The notes: a model not told the origin generated them from the sequence alone. Shown: positions 26,574-34,774, counted from the stretch's first letter. The stretch: DNA of 64,000 nucleotides from Radiobacillus deserti (GCF_007301515.1 NZ_CP041666.1:2976001-3040000), one strand, 5' to 3'. Made by a program: numbers and translations.

Positions 26574-26643
26574 ACACTTTCAGCAAAATCTTTTTCCAGG
26601 TCAACTATATACCTACAGAACACCCTTATTGCATTTAATGACG

Positions 26644-26802
26644 TCACCGTGTAAACCACCATATAAAAAATAAAATCACTGCAATCACAAACCAAATAAG
26701 TGCGACTGTATATTTTCTGTCCGTCTTTTTCCTTTCAGCACTCGTTCCTACTACTCCGATTACTAAGGCTATAGCAATGGCTATCCAAGTCCCAAAACTC
26801 AT
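26644..26802 (-). CDS. Two-helix membrane protein (52 aa)
   Basis: ATG at 26800-26802 behind a GGAGGAATTTT site. Helices at about 5-20 and 33-50 flank a charged loop (SAERKKTDRKY). No family recognised. Confidence 0.55.
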   Translation of the reverse strand: MSFGTWIAIAIALVIGVVGTSAERKKTDRKYTVALIWFVIAVILFFIWWFTR

Positions 26803-26836
26803 AAAATTCCTCCGTTTCTATCCATTTAAAAGAGTT

Positions 26837-27028
26837 CTAGTTAAACCAAATATTAGCAACAATTGCAAATAACATCATGAGGAAAAGCCCGCCGAATAGG
26901 AAGTATCCAATTATTTTAATGCCTAAAGGGAGTTTTCCACCTTTAGTGATTGGGTATCCTTCTATATGATGCATATGTTCCATCGCATCATTAAAGGGTT
27001 TGTCTGGTTCTTCCGTATATTTGGTCAT
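26837..27028 (-). CDS. Single-helix membrane protein (63 aa)
   Basis: A polar N-terminus (TEEPDKPFNDAMEHMHHIEG) precedes one long membrane helix at about 38-60. A strong AAAGGAGGT site precedes the ATG. No family recognised. Confidence 0.55.
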   Translation of the reverse strand: MTKYTEEPDKPFNDAMEHMHHIEGYPITKGGKLPLGIKIIGYFLFGGLFLMMLFAIVANIWFN

Positions 27029-27065
27029 TGCTGTACCTCCTTTTATGAATGCTTATTCCTTCCAA

Positions 27066-27286
27066 TTAAATAGTGCCGTCCTTCTCTTTCTTCGTCTTAA
27101 TATATTCTCTTACACATAAAACACCACCAGGTAATCCTGTGATCAAAAGTAGCCCCCCAATACAATGTCGTACATTCCATTCGAATGAACGAAGTGATTT
27201 ACTCCGCTTAATCCCAACAGGAACAAGACGACTCCTAATAATAGGAGTAACCTTGGCTCTTCTAAAAATTTATTTTTTTCTTTCAT
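27066..27286 (-). pseudogene. Small membrane protein gene, frameshifted
   Basis: Starting at ATG 27284-27286, a first frame (MKEKNKFLEEPRLLLLLGVV...) stops just after a run of six C at 27153-27158 (plus strand). One more base in that run would join it to LLLITGLPGGVLCVREYIK and give a continuous protein of about 73 residues with two helices ending KKEKDGTI. Confidence 0.5.
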
Positions 27287-27324
27287 ATTCTCACTCTTCA
27301 AAGTTCACCATTCATTAATAACTT

Positions 27325-27375
27325 CAACAAAAAAGGCGTCAATCCCTTCATAGATTAATGCCGCTTCACAAAACG
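27325..27375 (+). repeat. Degenerate interspersed repeat, copy A
   Basis: Starts TTCAACAAAAAAGGCG and continues TCAATCCCTTC; it resembles copies at 55451, 59769 and 63818. Confidence 0.4.
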
Positions 27376-27464
27376 TAAATACTACCCAAGAATAGAATTC
27401 AAAACAAAATATTGATTCCAATGGTTTTAAAAGCGCCAATCTTGGCTTGAATAAACTCCTACTT

Positions 27465-27989
27465 CTAATTTATTAAATCTCCATTCTTATCGAAATACCG
27501 ATAATTCCGATATTCATAAGTAGGTTCATTTGTTGGTGGCAAATCCACCCATGTAACAGTTGCTTGAAACGGCGTGAACGTTTGTTCTAGGGTTGTTCCA
27601 TTAATGTCCACCTGCATTTTGGCAATTTCATTTTCAGAATTCGTAACGAACATGATTTTTGAGTCTTCCATTACAGGTAGAAACATACTAAATGATTCCT
27701 GAGAGGCTGTTTCAATATGTTTCCAGATATAATTCCCTTGCGAATTCCGACTAAGCTCCATGTATGACGGATTGCGATTGGATAGAAACCCTACATATCT
27801 AGAGTCGTTAAAGTCCTTAATATCTAGAATTTCGATATTTTTATTCTGATAGCCATCAATCGATTGAATCACTTCAACAATGGATTCCCTATCATTCCCG
27901 TACAGCTCTCTTGAGCTATAAAAATAATAGGAAGCTAACAAGACCAGGGCTAGTGCAGCCACAATGATACCAATCCTTTTCTTTCCCAT
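27465..27989 (-). CDS. Membrane-anchored protein of unknown function
   Basis: A 174-residue protein with one N-terminal membrane helix (6-24) and an extracytoplasmic domain containing many aromatic and charged residues and a DLPPTNEPTYEYRNYRYFD tail. Start at the first ATG, with GGAGGTAG upstream. No family recognised and no clear operon partner. Confidence 0.6.
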   Translation of the reverse strand: MGKKRIGIIVAALALVLLASYYFYSSRELYGNDRESIVEVIQSIDGYQNKNIEILDIKDFNDSRYVGFLSNRNPSYMELSRNSQGNYIWKHIETASQESFSMFLPVMEDSKIMFVTNSENEIAKMQVDINGTTLEQTFTPFQATVTWVDLPPTNEPTYEYRNYRYFDKNGDLIN

Positions 27990-28198
27990 GAGCTACCTCC
28001 TCAAAAAACTACCTACCATCTATATGTATTCTGTTTAAGTACTTATTTTATTTTTTTTCCATTGAAGTAAAACATTTCTCCTTCAGGTTACACGAAGAAA
28101 ACTGCTCCCTGAAGCATATTCTCACCCTAATTTCCTTCCTTTTATTTTTTATTCAACAAAACAGCGCTAATCCCTCTTTAGAAAGCATCCTCATCTAT

Positions 28199-28264
28199 TT
28201 GACAATGATTAATTTAATTTTGACTAATATAGTTGTCAAATTGATAATTATTATGTACAATTTG
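28199..28264 (+). promoter_or_regulatory. Promoter and operators of the second XRE gene
   Basis: TTGACT (28220-28225), 17-base spacer, GATAAT (28243-28248). Inverted pairs TTGACAA (28199) / TTGTCAA (28233) and CAAATTG (28237) / CAATTTG (28258) overlap the core promoter, which is where an autorepressor would sit. Confidence 0.55.
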
Positions 28265-28297
28265 ATTACCAGATTAGGGAAAGGGATGGGATACAGT

Positions 28298-28501
28298 TTG
28301 AAAAGTCGTTTAAAGGAGCTTCGGGCACGTGAAGGCTATAACCAAACGCAACTAGCGAAGCTCGCCAAAGTATCTAGACAAACCATAAGCTTGATTGAAC
28401 GTGAAGAGTACATGCCATCATTGCTCATCGCTGTTCGTATTGCGCGTATTTTTAATGAACCGGTTGAACATGTATTCCAGTTTAAGGAGGAGGAATTGTA
28501 A
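28298..28501 (+). CDS. XRE family regulator (67 aa)
   Basis: Single helix-turn-helix protein (NQTQLAKLAKVSRQTISLIE) of the same small class as the one at 19945. The TTG at 28298 is chosen because AAAGGGATGG lies just upstream and the length then matches the class; the longer frame from 28199 lies in the promoter. Its stop touches the GTG of the DUF3169 gene, so the pair is one unit. Confidence 0.85.
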   Translation: MKSRLKELRAREGYNQTQLAKLAKVSRQTISLIEREEYMPSLLIAVRIARIFNEPVEHVFQFKEEEL

Positions 28502-29173
28502 GTGAAACGATTCATTCAATTTATCATCGGTGGGATTGTAGGTTTTATTATCACGTATGCTTTCATGAATTTTTCTGGTGTTCGTTTTGCTGGTGAGATC
28601 GCTGTAATAGGCTTGACCGCGGTATCTATTATCCTACTTGTATGGAGTATTGTACGATTTCAAAAAATTAAATCATTAAATTTCCAACAATTTAGTGGGG
28701 TGGAAGAAGACGAAGTGGAAGAAAGAAAATATAAGCTGTTTGCTGATTATTCTTTATTCACTAATATCAGTTTCGTTTTCTCTCTTCTTGCGCTTAGTTT
28801 AAGCTTGATTACTACTCAAAACTTAATGTTGACAGTTGTATCCTTACTCTTAGTCATCGTTAGCTTTTTGTTCATCCAGTATATGATACCTATGATGAAA
28901 CACGTATATCCAGACCGCGATTTCCCTAATAAATCTGACTCTAATGATGCCCAAGGGATACTAACAATGGCGGATGATGGGGAAAAACATGTCATTTTAA
29001 ATGGGCTATATAAGGCTCATAGTTTATTAAATGGTTCTCTCATTACAGCGATTATACTATCAACCATTTACTCTATGACTAAAGAAAATGCACAAACTTT
29101 TTCCATTATTCTTATGGCTTTGGTTTTGCTAGCTGTGAATAGTAACTATTTGTTTGTTGTTCGTAACAAGTAA
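28502..29173 (+). CDS. DUF3169 membrane protein
   Basis: A 223-residue protein with about six membrane helices: two at the N-terminus, two at about 84-130, two at the C-terminus; a charged loop with EEDEVEERKYKLF lies between. Matches DUF3169 proteins, commonly found after small XRE regulators. GTG start directly after the regulator stop, with AAGGAGGAGG inside the regulator end. Function unknown. Confidence 0.75.
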   Translation: MKRFIQFIIGGIVGFIITYAFMNFSGVRFAGEIAVIGLTAVSIILLVWSIVRFQKIKSLNFQQFSGVEEDEVEERKYKLFADYSLFTNISFVFSLLALSLSLITTQNLMLTVVSLLLVIVSFLFIQYMIPMMKHVYPDRDFPNKSDSNDAQGILTMADDGEKHVILNGLYKAHSLLNGSLITAIILSTIYSMTKENAQTFSIILMALVLLAVNSNYLFVVRNK

Positions 29174-29182
29174 AAAAAGTGA

Positions 29183-29209
29183 GAAGAGAGGATAACCATC
29201 CCTCTCTTC
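29183..29209. terminator. Terminator between convergent genes
   Basis: GAAGAGAGG and CCTCTCTTC arms (29183-29191, 29201-29209) around a 9-base loop. Weak U-runs on both sides. Confidence 0.6.
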
Positions 29210-29220
29210 CTCATATCTCA

Positions 29221-30126
29221 TCAAAAACGGTCTATCGTTAAATCCATGTTTACAGAAGCCGCAGCGTTCTGGCCACTGGCAGCGGAATTTATTAAGGAAG
29301 AAGGAGCGGATTTTTCCATTTCTCCTGCAATATATATATTTTTCTCTGTTGTTCTACCTGCCCCGTCTGTTATAGCAGTTCCATCTTCTTGAACTTCACA
29401 GCCAAGCTTCTCTACGAAATGATTTGGACGATAAAACGAGGGAACGACAAATCCACCTGCTCTTTTAATGGTTTCTCCTGATACAAATTCAACCGCTTGC
29501 AAATAACCGTCATCCCCTATTAATTTTTTGATTGGATCTACTACAATCTTAATATCTCGTTTTTCTAAGGCAGTAACTCCTTCTTCAGAAAGGGGACCTC
29601 CATTCGTTAGCACAACCAAATCCTTCGACCAATTGTACACTAGCTTCGCCATATGCAAGGCATGATCTTCTTTTTCGGCCAATACAAGTAATGGCTTATC
29701 TCTCATCTCCCAACCATCACAATATGGACAACTAAAAAGGCTCTTTCCATAAAAATTCCTCACCTCTTCAAAAGGGAATATTTCTTGAATGCCAGTAGCT
29801 AATATTATCTTTTCTGAAATAAACTCCTGTCCATCTGTCGTTTTGATAATAAATCCTTCATTTCCTATAGCTTTCGTTATTGCTGTAATCGTTGCATGAA
29901 AATACGTGATGGATGGATAATTCTCCAATTCCTTTAACCCTAACTCTCTAAACTCTTGTGGTTTAATGTTATCCCGAGTAATAAATCCATGCGCCGCATG
30001 TGTGACTCTATTCCTATTTGTTCCGTCGTCGAATAATGCAATCTTTCTCCTCGCTCTTCCTAAGGTTAAACTAGCACTCAACCCAGCTGGACCTCCACCG
30101 ACAACGACACAATCAAACACATTCAT
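29221..30126 (-). CDS. Thioredoxin-reductase-like FAD/NAD(P) oxidoreductase
   Basis: A 301-residue flavoprotein. The FAD-binding motif VVGGGPAGLSASL is at about 8-20, the second GXG region near IILATGIQEI, and a redox-active CPYC at about 133-136 (FSCPYCDGWE). C-terminal GEMEKSAPSSLINSAASGQNAA corresponds to the usual FAD contact. It belongs to the TrxR-like group that carries CPYC but is not classic TrxB. A 24-bp site in its leader matches one before the Rrf2 gene upstream, so it is probably that regulator's target. Confidence 0.85.
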   Translation of the reverse strand: MNVFDCVVVGGGPAGLSASLTLGRARRKIALFDDGTNRNRVTHAAHGFITRDNIKPQEFRELGLKELENYPSITYFHATITAITKAIGNEGFIIKTTDGQEFISEKIILATGIQEIFPFEEVRNFYGKSLFSCPYCDGWEMRDKPLLVLAEKEDHALHMAKLVYNWSKDLVVLTNGGPLSEEGVTALEKRDIKIVVDPIKKLIGDDGYLQAVEFVSGETIKRAGGFVVPSFYRPNHFVEKLGCEVQEDGTAITDGAGRTTEKNIYIAGEMEKSAPSSLINSAASGQNAAASVNMDLTIDRF

Positions 30127-30149
30127 ACTTTTACCTCCATCTTCATAAC

Positions 30150-30173
30150 TATTAAAGACCTTCCATGTCTATG
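30150..30173 (-). promoter_or_regulatory. Shared operator in the oxidoreductase leader
   Basis: On the minus strand CATAGAC-N7-GTCTTTAATA, with both half-sites identical to the copy at 30704-30727 before the Rrf2 gene. It lies 24-47 bases before the start codon. Confidence 0.6.
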
Positions 30174-30283
30174 ATTGACTCAAAAAAATATTGGAGACTA
30201 TTTAAATGACAATCTTTTATAACCCCTTCATCCACATTATCGACCTATTATGTCCTTAATTAGGGTAAAAAAAGACATGCTAA

Positions 30284-30676
30284 TCATTCATTAGATGTCT
30301 CCACTAAATCAGCGATGGTTTGATTTCTTAGTTCTTCCTCCATTTTTTCTACAGATCGCACCATACCTTTTTGTATAGGACAATGAGGGCCATGTTCCAC
30401 TTCACATTCAAACAATGTAGACTTTCCTTCAATGGCAAAAATGATATCGAGAAACGAAACGGATTCCCAATCACGAGGTAAAGAATATCCGCCGTTTGCA
30501 CCTGATACAGAAGTGACCATTCCTTCTTTCACAAGCTTCGTTAAGATTTTTGATAAGTAAGTAGGCGAGACATTTTGCTTCTCCGCGAGTGTCTGTACCC
30601 CGACAGGCTTAGAGGAATTGGATTGTGCTAAATATAACATCGTATGCAGGGCATAATTCGTCGCTTTAGTAAACTT
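30284..30676 (-). CDS. Rrf2 family regulator
   Basis: A 130-residue winged-helix regulator: MKFTKATNYALHTMLYLA, then VQTLAEKQNVSPTYLSKIL (recognition helix) and GANGGYSL (wing), followed by a cysteine pair CEVEHGPHC. Rrf2 proteins sense redox state, nitric oxide or small thiol-reactive molecules; the two cysteines could bind a metal or form a disulfide, while the classic three-Cys cluster motif is absent. ATG at 30674-30676 with GGGAAAGG upstream. Confidence 0.85.
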   Translation of the reverse strand, partial: KFTKATNYALHTMLYLAQSNSSKPVGVQTLAEKQNVSPTYLSKILTKLVKEGMVTSVSGANGGYSLPRDWESVSFLDIIFAIEGKSTLFECEVEHGPHCPIQKGMVRSVEKMEEELRNQTIADLVETSNE

Positions 30677-30703
30677 CATTTTTTTCAACCTTTCCCGAAC
30701 AAT

Positions 30704-30758
30704 CATAGACTTTACGAGTCTTTAATATCGATTATAGTTCATTCCTCTAGATTGTCAA
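30704..30758 (-). promoter_or_regulatory. Promoter and operator of the Rrf2 gene
   Basis: On the minus strand TTGACA (30753-30758), 16-base spacer, TATAAT (30731-30736). Just downstream, 30704-30727 carries CATAGAC-N7-GTCTTTAATA (on the plus strand), including the perfect palindrome AGACT-N5-AGTCT at 30707-30721. The placement suggests autorepression. Confidence 0.75.
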
Positions 30759-30784
30759 GTATGGATGGTTTACAAAACATGAAT

Positions 30785-31102
30785 TCATCCATTAAAAACA
30801 AGCATTACAATTAATGCGACCAAAAATACTGCAATAAAAAATTCAATATAATAGGATTTATTTTTGTTTGTTTCATTCTGTTTCTTATAATATTGCCAAC
30901 CGATGAATAGGCCAATAAATGACCCAGTAACTCCGAAGCGTAAAATGGATACAATGTATTCAAATACAGATCTATAAGTAGTAATCTGACCGCCATTGCT
31001 AGTTGGGATAACGTCTTTATAATCAACAAATAGGATCGCGATAGCTAATCCAAATAGTAACCCATAAAGTCCTGTTTTTCTCAATCTTTTTTCCATTCTC
31101 AT
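30785..31102 (-). CDS. Three-helix membrane protein
   Basis: A 105-residue integral membrane protein with helices at about 10-26, 52-70 and 84-102. AAGGGAAA precedes the ATG. No family recognised. Confidence 0.55.
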   Translation of the reverse strand: MRMEKRLRKTGLYGLLFGLAIAILFVDYKDVIPTSNGGQITTYRSVFEYIVSILRFGVTGSFIGLFIGWQYYKKQNETNKNKSYYIEFFIAVFLVALIVMLVFNG

Positions 31103-31150
31103 ATTTTCCCTTCTTTTGAAGCTTAAATGAACCCAGGGTAAACATGTTCC

Positions 31151-31444
31151 TTATCTTCTAATAATTAGTTCCATTTTCAGCTTATCAATATATTCTTTTC
31201 CTTCTAATAATGAAAGACCTAACATTTCTCTCGCTTTCTTAACTGCTTTTATGTCCTTGCCCTCTTTTATTAGCTTCCGCAACTCATCATTTATCGGGTT
31301 TTCCGGGATGTCTAAATGATTCGCAATTTGATCTATAGTAGTTTGCATCCCCTTCATGCGAGCTTCTAATTTTTCCATCTTCGTCCATATCGAAAATACG
31401 ACAATTGCTACAAGTAAACATATACTTATTAACACGTACTCCAT
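31151..31444 (-). CDS. Membrane protein with an L7/L12-like C-terminal domain
   Basis: A 97-residue protein: membrane helix (1-20), coiled-coil segment (KMEKLEARMKGMQTTIDQIA), then NDELRKLIKEGKDIKAVKKA and REMLGLSLLEGKEYID, which resembles the C-terminal domain of ribosomal protein L7/L12. Such proteins are widespread in Bacilli, but their role is unknown; they are not ribosomal. GGAGGAATC site before the ATG. Confidence 0.7.
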   Translation of the reverse strand: MEYVLISICLLVAIVVFSIWTKMEKLEARMKGMQTTIDQIANHLDIPENPINDELRKLIKEGKDIKAVKKAREMLGLSLLEGKEYIDKLKMELIIRR

Positions 31445-31488
31445 TTTTGATTCCTCCTTAGAATATAAGCTTTAACATCCTGCCAAAC

Positions 31489-32097
31489 CTATTCGCCCAG
31501 ATGGAAATACAAGTCTATTGCAACAACCAATCCAATTAACAAAAATACAACCCTTCCATCTGGATTACTGTTTTGAAAATAATACGCATCATTGTTTAGA
31601 AGATTTTCTTTCATTGTTGAATAGGGGATGGACCGTTTTCTTATAGTGGATATCTCTCCGGTTGTATTGCTATCATTCACCGAAAAATCTATAGCACCAT
31701 AACCACCAGTTGCTTGTATCCAACTTTCCCCATTTGGATGAAGAACAGTTAAGGAAGGGGTTTGGGTTTTTACTGTTGATTGAACCGTTGCAATAAGTTC
31801 GCCGTCATGTATAAATAATGTTAAATCCTTGAAGAATCCAACGTTTTTCTCTATCGTTCCTAGCACTTTTTCTTCTTCATCCAATACTTCCAATTCCAAT
31901 TCTTCTACGATCATTCTTTTTGGTGCGGTCAGGAACAAAAGGCTAAGCAATTTAATGAATATATTTCTCCATGATGAATGTTTAATTTCTTGGATTACCC
32001 CTACCCTTTTGCCATTAGAATATATCGAATAAGCCAATCCTTGTTTCTTAAAACTTTCATCTTTTTGCATATACATTTCGGCATATTCCTTGAACAT
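31489..32097 (-). CDS. Tubby-C-like domain protein with C-terminal helix
   Basis: A 202-residue protein opening MFKEYAEMYMQKDESFKK, with repeated beta strands and conserved-looking AIDFSVNDSNTTGEISTIRKR, then a C-terminal hydrophobic helix. The pattern resembles the tubby C-terminal-like or LURP-one-like proteins of Bacilli. The ATG at 32095-32097 is preferred over one 10 codons upstream because GGAGG lies just before it. Function unknown. Confidence 0.55.
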   Translation of the reverse strand: MFKEYAEMYMQKDESFKKQGLAYSIYSNGKRVGVIQEIKHSSWRNIFIKLLSLLFLTAPKRMIVEELELEVLDEEEKVLGTIEKNVGFFKDLTLFIHDGELIATVQSTVKTQTPSLTVLHPNGESWIQATGGYGAIDFSVNDSNTTGEISTIRKRSIPYSTMKENLLNNDAYYFQNSNPDGRVVFLLIGLVVAIDLYFHLGE

Positions 32098-32152
32098 ATA
32101 TCTGCCTCCGATGTAGTACGTCAACATCTGCTCGAACCAATGAGCCTTTCAG

Positions 32153-32363
32153 TTAATCCTCTAGCTTGTTCGTTGATGTTTTCAATGTTTGTCCAGACTG
32201 ATCAAAGTAGATGTCAAAATACGTACTATCCGTAAAATTTGATTACTACAGCATGGTCCTTAATCGCTATATCTTCTATCGTTTTACCCTTCATTTTTTC
32301 AGGTATGACTTGAAAATGATTCGTTTCACTTTTACCAAATCCTTTCATCGCAAAGTTTAACAT
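32153..32363 (-). pseudogene. Frameshifted small gene of unknown family
   Basis: From ATG 32361-32363: MLNFAMKGFGKSETNHFQ, then KMKGKTIEDIAIKDHAVVIKF in one frame; after the four A at 32234-32237 the next frame reads DSTYFDIYFDQSGQTLKTS and ends TNKLED. Removing one base joins them into about 70 residues. Upstream codons remain open for 19 more residues without a start, so the 5' end may be lost. Confidence 0.5.
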
Positions 32364-32423
32364 ACAATCCGTTCTATATGCACAGCCTTTTCTATTGATC
32401 TGTATGCACTATCCCCAAAAGTA

Positions 32424-32447
32424 AGCCATTCCCAAAAGGGAATGGCT
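32424..32447. terminator. Perfect hairpin, likely terminator
   Basis: AGCCATTCCC-AAAA-GGGAATGGCT, a perfect 10-bp stem. Only modest T-runs flank it. It lies upstream of the disrupted small gene and may end transcription from the right. Confidence 0.6.
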
Positions 32448-32845
32448 ATCTCTATTTATTCAACAACTGCTTCAATTAGTTGTGTTTTCTTATTATGTAT
32501 AGGTAGAAGTCGAAACCGATTCATATAAGGTGAGAAACGGCCTCGCATGATCATTCTGCTCCAAACTGTAAAGGGGAGGTGTGAAGTATAAAGCAACTAT
32601 TGCTTTTTGACTGGAATACTACCTTTACTTTTGAGTCTTATCACTCAAAAAGAAGTTGACATGGCTTTCAAAAACATAGCACTTAGTTTTGTTTTAGGTT
32701 ATAAGATGAATCTAATCTATATCGTGTACAAAGCAATAGTATATAAAGTCAACAAAGGAAAAATGATTAGAAATGGAGGCAACTTAAGCCTCTCATTGGA
32801 GTAAATGCCAAGTTACTTTACAACCAAATAAGCCTAGTTACGAGC
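32448..32845. other. Intergenic, probable gene relic
   Basis: A GGGGAGGTG site at 32573-32581 (plus strand) is followed at once by GTG and a frame that stops after nine codons, suggesting a decayed gene. A 65-codon plus frame at 32607 has no ribosome site and no protein-like pattern. Confidence 0.35.
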
Positions 32846-33535
32846 CTATTTTAACGCAGCATGCACTGCTTCCATTGCATGGATAACTGTCGTGTCAAAC
32901 AGTGGGACTTCTGAACCCTCCGGCTTCACTAATAACCCAATTTCTGTACAGCCCAAAATGATTCCTTCCGCTCCAGCATGAACTAAGTTTTGAATAACAC
33001 TTTGATAATAAGACTTAGATGATGGCTTAATTTGTCCTAAACAGAGCTCCTCGTAGATGACTTTATTAACAAGGTTTCGGTCTTCCTTTTCTGGGACTAT
33101 AACCTTGATGCCATTAGCTTCGATTCGAGATTTATAGAAATCTTGCTCCATCGTATATTTCGTCCCAAGTAAACCAACTGTTTTAATACGTGTTTCTTTT
33201 ATTTCTTTCGCTGTTGCGTCCGCAATATGTAAAACAGGTATCGTTATTCTTTCTTCCAAATCGTGCACAACTTTGTGCATCGTGTTCGTGCAGATTACGA
33301 TAAAATCAGCACCCGCCTTTTCTAGAGATACAGCGACTTCTCCTAAAACCTTCCCTGCACTCTCCCAATCTCCGTCCGCTTGATAGCGTTCAATTTCATC
33401 GAAATCCACACTATATAAAAGACATTTCGCAGAATGCAAGCCACCTAATCTTCTTTTTACCTCTTCGTTAATAATCCGGTAATACTCTACAGAGGATTCC
33501 CAACTCATTCCACCTATAAGTCCTATTGTTTTCAT
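32846..33535 (-). CDS. Aspartate/glutamate racemase family protein
   Basis: A 229-residue cofactor-independent racemase. It starts MKTIGLIGGMSWESSVEYYR, with the two catalytic cysteines in ICTNTMH (about residue 82) and ILGCTEI (about residue 194), as in aspartate racemase and YgeA-like enzymes. D-amino acids made this way are used in peptidoglycan or released as signals; the substrate here (Asp, Glu or other) is not determined. A possible operon with the membrane gene 22 bases upstream. Confidence 0.88.
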   Translation of the reverse strand: MKTIGLIGGMSWESSVEYYRIINEEVKRRLGGLHSAKCLLYSVDFDEIERYQADGDWESAGKVLGEVAVSLEKAGADFIVICTNTMHKVVHDLEERITIPVLHIADATAKEIKETRIKTVGLLGTKYTMEQDFYKSRIEANGIKVIVPEKEDRNLVNKVIYEELCLGQIKPSSKSYYQSVIQNLVHAGAEGIILGCTEIGLLVKPEGSEVPLFDTTVIHAMEAVHAALK

Positions 33536-33557
33536 CCCATCTCTCCTTTTTTATACA

Positions 33558-33998
33558 TTAAGCAAGTACAGCATCTCTTTTTTGAAAATAAGTCGCGAGG
33601 GCGAATACAGCTCCATAAAAAAGAGACATGAGCAACGAGTAGGAACCGGAACTGAGATCGAAAAGTAAATTGCAACCAAATACAGGTATCGTGAAGATGA
33701 AATAAAAAGGATATTGTATGGAAACTACTAAATCGAAAATGGAATTCCCAAGCATGTTAGATTCAAATGTTGTGAGGACAAAAATTAGTACACCAGATAG
33801 AACCCCAATTGATGAGAATATTTTTAATGCATTGCTTCCTTTTATAGAATATGTAACTAGTAGAATTATAAAAACCAACGTGACGAGCAAATGAAAAACA
33901 CCTACATTCAAATCAGGATATTTTATTGCAGGGATTACATTTACTGAAAATGATAGAATATAGGAACCTATTAAACCTATTAATAATTTATAATTCAT
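33558..33998 (-). CDS. Membrane protein, four to five helices
   Basis: A 146-residue integral membrane protein, almost entirely hydrophobic, ending TYFQKRDAVLA. GGGGGAGAAT precedes the ATG. No family recognised. It lies just before the racemase gene on the same strand. Confidence 0.55.
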   Translation of the reverse strand: MNYKLLIGLIGSYILSFSVNVIPAIKYPDLNVGVFHLLVTLVFIILLVTYSIKGSNALKIFSSIGVLSGVLIFVLTTFESNMLGNSIFDLVVSIQYPFYFIFTIPVFGCNLLFDLSSGSYSLLMSLFYGAVFALATYFQKRDAVLA

Positions 33999-34022
33999 CT
34001 TATTCTCCCCCTTGTGAAAGTT

Positions 34023-34106
34023 CTAGTCATTATTTTTCTTGTTATCAAAAAGACCAAATACTACTACAGCTGCGATTATAATGATGACCAAGGCTGACCA
34101 GTGCAA
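34023..34106 (-). CDS. Tiny membrane protein (27 aa)
   Basis: TTG at 34104-34106, with AAGAGGTG 6 bases upstream; an overlapping GTG is possible. One helix (WSALVIIIIAAVVVFGLF) and a charged end DNKKNND. Confidence 0.45.
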   Translation of the reverse strand: MHWSALVIIIIAAVVVFGLFDNKKNND

Positions 34107-34130
34107 TTTATTCACCTCTTTACCGTGATT

Positions 34131-34244
34131 TGAAAGTATTTCCTAGCAATATGAAAGTATTCAGACCGAAGTTGAAAGTATCTGGCCAGAAATTGAAAGT
34201 AAATCCAGCATAGATGAAAGTATTCTTCCGATTTTTGAAAGTAT
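34131..34244 (-). repeat. Six TGAAAGTA units at exact 21-bp spacing
   Basis: TGAAAGT begins at 34131, 34152, 34173, 34194, 34215 and 34236, that is every 21 bp; the 12 or so bases between are unrelated. On the minus strand the frame reads YF[Q/H] every seventh residue (YFQKSEE, YFHLCWI, YFQFLAR and so on). It lies between two small membrane genes. Two helical turns per unit put every copy on one DNA face, so it may be a protein-binding array, or the tail of a decayed heptad-repeat protein. Confidence 0.7.
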
Positions 34245-34316
34245 CCAGGTCCGGAGGTTCCGGTTACGATTAGAATTTGCCCATTCCTTGGCCTGAGCGA
34301 CATTTTAAAGAGTATT

Positions 34317-34664
34317 TTACCTATACAAAAAGTAAATCGCACCCAAGATGAGCACAGATACATAAATACTTCCCCATTTATTATTACTTCGCCAGCTATC
34401 CACTGCTGTTACTCCTCCACCTACAGCAAGTATGATAGTTCCGGCCACATTCAGTATTTCTATGGATAGAATGCTTGCTATTTGAGCTAGAAACGCACCG
34501 ATCACAATAAACCCGAGTGTAAAAATAGAGAATGGTTTTTTAAAGTCACGTTTCGCAGACTTTTTATCCTCCTCATCCATTTTCAAGTAAGTTCTCATTA
34601 CTATAAAAATAGGGATTCCCCACATTATTACAAATGGAACGATTCGGTCACTTTCTATCGTCAC
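34317..34664 (-). CDS. Membrane protein, three to four helices
   Basis: About 115 residues with hydrophobic helices and a central basic segment (KKSAKRDFKKP). The GTG at 34662-34664 is favoured because GAGAGG lies before it; an ATG five codons upstream at 34679 lacks spacing. No family recognised. Confidence 0.5.
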   Translation of the reverse strand: MTIESDRIVPFVIMWGIPIFIVMRTYLKMDEEDKKSAKRDFKKPFSIFTLGFIVIGAFLAQIASILSIEILNVAGTIILAVGGGVTAVDSWRSNNKWGSIYVSVLILGAIYFLYR

Positions 34665-34774
34665 ATAATCGCCTCTCACGTTGTCAATCTAACTTAAATC
34701 CATTCCCCACACCATGTTACCATAATGCACCAGTGCATAATATTTTTATTCAGCAATAGCTACTTATCCAGCAG

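Noticed and set aside
32607..32804. 65-codon plus frame
   Set aside because: No ribosome site and no protein-like pattern; the sequence looks like intergenic DNA.
34131..34244. CRISPR-like regular repeats
   Set aside because: The repeat core is only 8-9 bp with 12-13 bp between, far below CRISPR repeat and spacer lengths, and no cas genes are near.
34112..34363. 83-codon minus frame containing the heptad repeat
   Set aside because: Its start overlaps the coding end of the 34317 gene in another frame and has no ribosome site; kept only as a repeat.
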